From contig JAKAUH010001104.1 of the NCBI GenBank assembly GCA_021818605.1, positions 1-8,850 on the forward strand: a stretch of 8,850 bases of DNA, written 5' to 3'. The translations under genes were made by a program, and so were the position numbers. The stretch comes from Planctomycetota bacterium (lineage in GTDB: Bacteria; Planctomycetota; Planctomycetia; Isosphaerales; Isosphaeraceae). A model generated the notes under the pieces. The model worked only from the letters and a program-made list of their open reading frames with translations. It searched no databases and was not told the DNA's origin. Shown here piece by piece: positions 6,380 to 8,850 of the stretch (the first letter of the stretch is position 1; each line of letters opens with the position of its first letter).

Positions 6380-7597
6380 TTACTTCGACACCCGCAGGTT
6401 CTCGAAGAGGTAGAGCCCACTCTTGCCGGGGCAGACGAGGTCGAGGTCGCCGTCCCTGTCGATGTCGATCGCGGTGAGCTGGAGGCCGGTGCCGGCGGTG
6501 CCGGCGGGAAAATCCCGGAGGGCCAGGCGCTGGGCGGGCTGGGCGGGTGCGTTCTTCGCTGGCTCGCCCTGGAAGATGACGTGGCGGGTCCACTCCTTCG
6601 CCTTCGGGTCGAAGGAGTACCAGGCGACGACCGATCCGTCGGTCGCGCCCGGCTCAATCTCGTGGGCATACACGCGCTTGCCGGTCAGCAACTCGTCGGT
6701 CTTGCCGTCGCCGTCGATGTCGGCCCACATCAGCGTATGCACCGAGGCGATGGTTTTGTCGATCGTCTGCCGCTGTCCCCAGGTGCGCTCGCCGCCGGTC
6801 CCCTTGTTCTGCTTGATCCAGTAGAGTCCGTAATTGTGGCCCATGCCGTAGACGACGTCGGCCAGGTCGTCGCCGTCGATGTCCTTCGCCAGGATCTGGA
6901 TGCCGGTGGCGCCAAGGTCCCACTCGTGATGCCAGGTCCAGTGGCCGTTCGAGGGAGTGGCGGGCGCCTCGAACCATCCCTTCGGGGTGAGGATGTCGAC
7001 GCGGCCGTCGCCGTTGACATCGCCCGAACCGACCCCGTGGCCGGCAGCATCGTGGCCGAAGTCGTGCTTTTTCAGCTCGTGCCCGGCGCCTCCGGATTTC
7101 GGCAGTACCTCGTACCAGGCGATCGTGTTGACCGAATTGGGCAGGATATCGGGCACGCCGTCGCCGGTGAGATCGGCGGCCCAGGCCGCCTCGATGTTGC
7201 CCGGGTGGTCGACCACGTGATACGGCCACGGAGCGCCGGGCTTGCCGGGGTTCTCCACCCAGCCGACTTCCTTGCCGAAGTACGAGCACGTCACGAAGTC
7301 GGTCTTGCCGTCGCCGTTGACATCGAGCGGGAGCGTGGCGAAGTCGTTGTAATACGTGCCCTGACGTTTCACGTCGCGAATGTGGTACGGCTTCCAGCTC
7401 GGGGCCTGGTACCACGTGTCGCCCGAGACGATGTCGAGCCGGCCGTCGTTGTCGACGTCGAACACGCCCGCCGCCTCGAACTCGCTCTTGCCGTTGATCG
7501 TGTGCTGCTTCCACTTCGGCTCATCGGCGCGGGTGGACGATACCAGGGCCGCCGCGGCCATTGCGAAGGCCGCCAGGGTGGCTGTCGAACGGATCAT
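6380..7597 (-). CDS. Secreted FG-GAP/VCBS-repeat beta-propeller protein
   Basis: A 405-aa protein. ATG 7597 has a GGAG site 8 nt upstream. Residues 1-24 form a Sec signal peptide: MIRS, then an Ala-rich hydrophobic core, with likely cleavage after STRA before DEP. The mature protein contains seven calcium-loop motifs of the D-x-D-x-D-G type at 47-55, 92-100, 142-150, 193-201, 239-247, 293-301 and 378-386, as in integrin-like FG-GAP/VCBS repeats. Each motif sits between short hydrophobic strands, often followed by W-Y or W-F, which fits a single seven-bladed propeller. The fifth loop reads DIDGDDLAD, with Asp in place of the invariant Gly. No catalytic residues are evident; such proteins bind partners or carbohydrate, and some are lyases, so an enzymatic role is not excluded. 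The gene starts 40 bp after the stop of a Gfo/Idh/MocA oxidoreductase, so the two are probably co-transcribed and may work together. Confidence 0.92.
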   Translation of the reverse strand: MIRSTATLAAFAMAAAALVSSTRADEPKWKQHTINGKSEFEAAGVFDVDNDGRLDIVSGDTWYQAPSWKPYHIRDVKRQGTYYNDFATLPLDVNGDGKTDFVTCSYFGKEVGWVENPGKPGAPWPYHVVDHPGNIEAAWAADLTGDGVPDILPNSVNTIAWYEVLPKSGGAGHELKKHDFGHDAAGHGVGSGDVNGDGRVDILTPKGWFEAPATPSNGHWTWHHEWDLGATGIQILAKDIDGDDLADVVYGMGHNYGLYWIKQNKGTGGERTWGQRQTIDKTIASVHTLMWADIDGDGKTDELLTGKRVYAHEIEPGATDGSVVAWYSFDPKAKEWTRHVIFQGEPAKNAPAQPAQRLALRDFPAGTAGTGLQLTAIDIDRDGDLDLVCPGKSGLYLFENLRVSK

Positions 7598-7637
7598 GGG
7601 AGAGTCTCCGATGCGGTGGGACGCACTCGTCGTCGTC

Positions 7638-8850
7638 TCAGACGGCCGGCAGCGTCCAGGGCTTGCGGTATTCCTTGGTGAGGTACTGGTTGGCCGACTC
7701 GTGATTCGTGACCCGCTCGGCGGCCGGGTCCCACTTCAGCTTCTCGCCGGTCCAGAGCGAGATGTTCCCCAGGTGGCCGACGCTCGTGAGCCGGTGGCCA
7801 TAGCCGAAGTGGCACGAGCACTGCGCCCGCGACCTGATCGCGTCGAGCCACTCGCGGTGGTGCCCGACCGAGCGAGCCAGCGTCGTCGGCGGCTCGTCGA
7901 TCTTGTGGCCTTTTTTCTCGGGGATGATGCGGTAGTGCCCGTAATCGGCCGCGAGCGTCGCCTCGGTCCCCTGAAACATGATGCCCAGCCCCTGGTTCTC
8001 GAGGCCGTGGCTGCTGGCGTCGGTCTGGCTCCAGGCCATGAGGAACCTTCGGTCGCCCTTTTGATACTCATAGGCGACCTCGAGCGTGTCAGGCACCTCG
8101 GCGTTGTCGTCAAGCGCATATCGGCCGCCGACCGCCGAGATCGTATGCGGGGCCTCGACGTCCATCGCCCAGTGGACCAGATCGACGATGTGGCAGCAGA
8201 AATCCATGAGGATGCCGCCGCCGTAGTCCCAGAAATAGCGCCAGTTGAACGTGAAGCGATTCGGGTTGAACGGCCGCTTCGGCGCGGGGCCGAGCCAGAA
8301 GTCATAGTCGCAGCCCGCCGGAGGGGCCGTATCCGCCGGCCGGCCCAGCCCGCGGCGATCGGCGGCCATCCAGACGCGGGTCTTGCTGATCTGGCCCAGC
8401 ACGCCCGAGCGGACGATCTCGACGACGCGGTGGTAGTTGTCGCCGGCGTGGATGAGGTTGCCCATCTGAGTGACGCGCCGGGCCTTCTCGGCGGCCGTCA
8501 CCATGGCACGGGTTTCCTGGATGCGATGGCCCAAAGGCTTCTCGCAATAGACGTCCTTACCCGCCTGGCAGGCGAGGATCGCAATGATGGCGTGCCAGTG
8601 ATCCGGCGTGGCGATCACAACGGCGTCGACATCCTTGCGATCGAGCACCCGCCGGAAGTCATCGAGTACCGCCGGCGACCCGCCGGCCCGCTCGCGCGCC
8701 CGGTTCCGGTGCGGCTCATAGACGTCGCAAACCGCGGCGATCTCCGCCTGGGGCAACTTCCGGAAGGTGTCGATCAGCCCCGTGCCCATCCCGCCCGTGC
8801 CGATGAAGCCGAGCGTGGTTTTCTCATTGGCCGCAAAAAGGCCGGTGTAG
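7638..8850 (-). CDS. Gfo/Idh/MocA-family oxidoreductase; 5' end beyond window
   Basis: The frame is open through the right edge. An ATG at 8789 would give 383 aa but cuts the Rossmann motif in half. The 20 codons upstream read ANEKTTLGFIGTGG and complete GTGGMG (17-22 of 403 visible residues), so the true start lies beyond 8850, probably with a signal peptide as in its paralogue. Further motifs are TPDHWH (81-86) and EKP (103-105), with Lys104 the expected catalytic lysine, followed by a C-terminal sheet domain with the D-x-C-x-H-x-x-D variant of the substrate-site motif within MDFCCHIVDLVHW. The enzyme should be an NAD(P)-dependent sugar or cyclitol dehydrogenase; the substrate is unknown. 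It shares with the oxidoreductase at 2135-3520 the YDxWLGPAP segment, the WDP motif and the ending YR-x-PW-x-LPAV. It is followed after 40 bp by the FG-GAP gene. Confidence 0.92.
   Translation of the reverse strand, partial: YTGLFAANEKTTLGFIGTGGMGTGLIDTFRKLPQAEIAAVCDVYEPHRNRARERAGGSPAVLDDFRRVLDRKDVDAVVIATPDHWHAIIAILACQAGKDVYCEKPLGHRIQETRAMVTAAEKARRVTQMGNLIHAGDNYHRVVEIVRSGVLGQISKTRVWMAADRRGLGRPADTAPPAGCDYDFWLGPAPKRPFNPNRFTFNWRYFWDYGGGILMDFCCHIVDLVHWAMDVEAPHTISAVGGRYALDDNAEVPDTLEVAYEYQKGDRRFLMAWSQTDASSHGLENQGLGIMFQGTEATLAADYGHYRIIPEKKGHKIDEPPTTLARSVGHHREWLDAIRSRAQCSCHFGYGHRLTSVGHLGNISLWTGEKLKWDPAAERVTNHESANQYLTKEYRKPWTLPAV

Noticed and set aside
6308..7681. Plus-strand open frame of 457 codons opposite the FG-GAP gene
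   Set aside because: It is the antisense of a gene with seven clear calcium-loop motifs and a signal peptide; its own translation is Val/Gly/Arg-rich with no domain, as expected from high-GC antisense.
1..8850. A defence system, CRISPR array, insertion sequence or phage module
   Set aside because: No spaced direct repeats, transposase or integrase motifs, or nuclease, helicase or toxin-antitoxin signatures were seen on either strand.

Overview
The window is GC-rich DNA that most probably comes from a planctomycete, plausibly of the Isosphaeraceae type. Four things point that way: two Gfo/Idh/MocA oxidoreductases (one with a clear twin-arginine export signal), a secreted FG-GAP/VCBS beta-propeller protein, a large surface protein with a variant of the planctomycete N-terminal LEPR-XLL motif, and a small 'PFRPFRI' protein of a kind common in that phylum. 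The assignment rests on gene content only, not on a marker gene.

All seven genes lie on the minus strand, so transcription runs from right to left. From the right edge: (a) a Gfo/Idh/MocA oxidoreductase whose 5' end lies beyond base 8850, followed after 40 bp by a secreted seven-site FG-GAP protein (6380-7597); these two look like one operon. (b) A 266-bp gene-free stretch, then a 788-codon exported protein with a passenger-like beta-rich region and three C-terminal Ig-like repeats (3747-6113). (c) A 226-bp gap with an imperfect inverted repeat and a good promoter candidate, then a Tat-exported Gfo/Idh/MocA oxidoreductase (2135-3520). (d) A compact three-gene unit: an 81-aa conserved small protein (1813-2058), a HAD-family phosphatase-like hydrolase (918-1808), and the first 295 residues of a protein that runs off the left edge and may be related to deoxyhypusine synthase (1-886). 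The spacings are 4 bp and 31 bp.

Functionally the window splits in two. The right and middle parts encode envelope or secreted proteins and sugar-type oxidoreductases, typical of planctomycete carbohydrate metabolism. The left part looks like a cytoplasmic operon of unknown pathway, with a HAD hydrolase beside a conserved protein of uncertain activity. I see no tRNA, rRNA, CRISPR array, insertion sequence, phage gene or defence system. The long open frames on the plus strand are antisense shadows caused by high GC content. The least explained part is the left three-gene unit.
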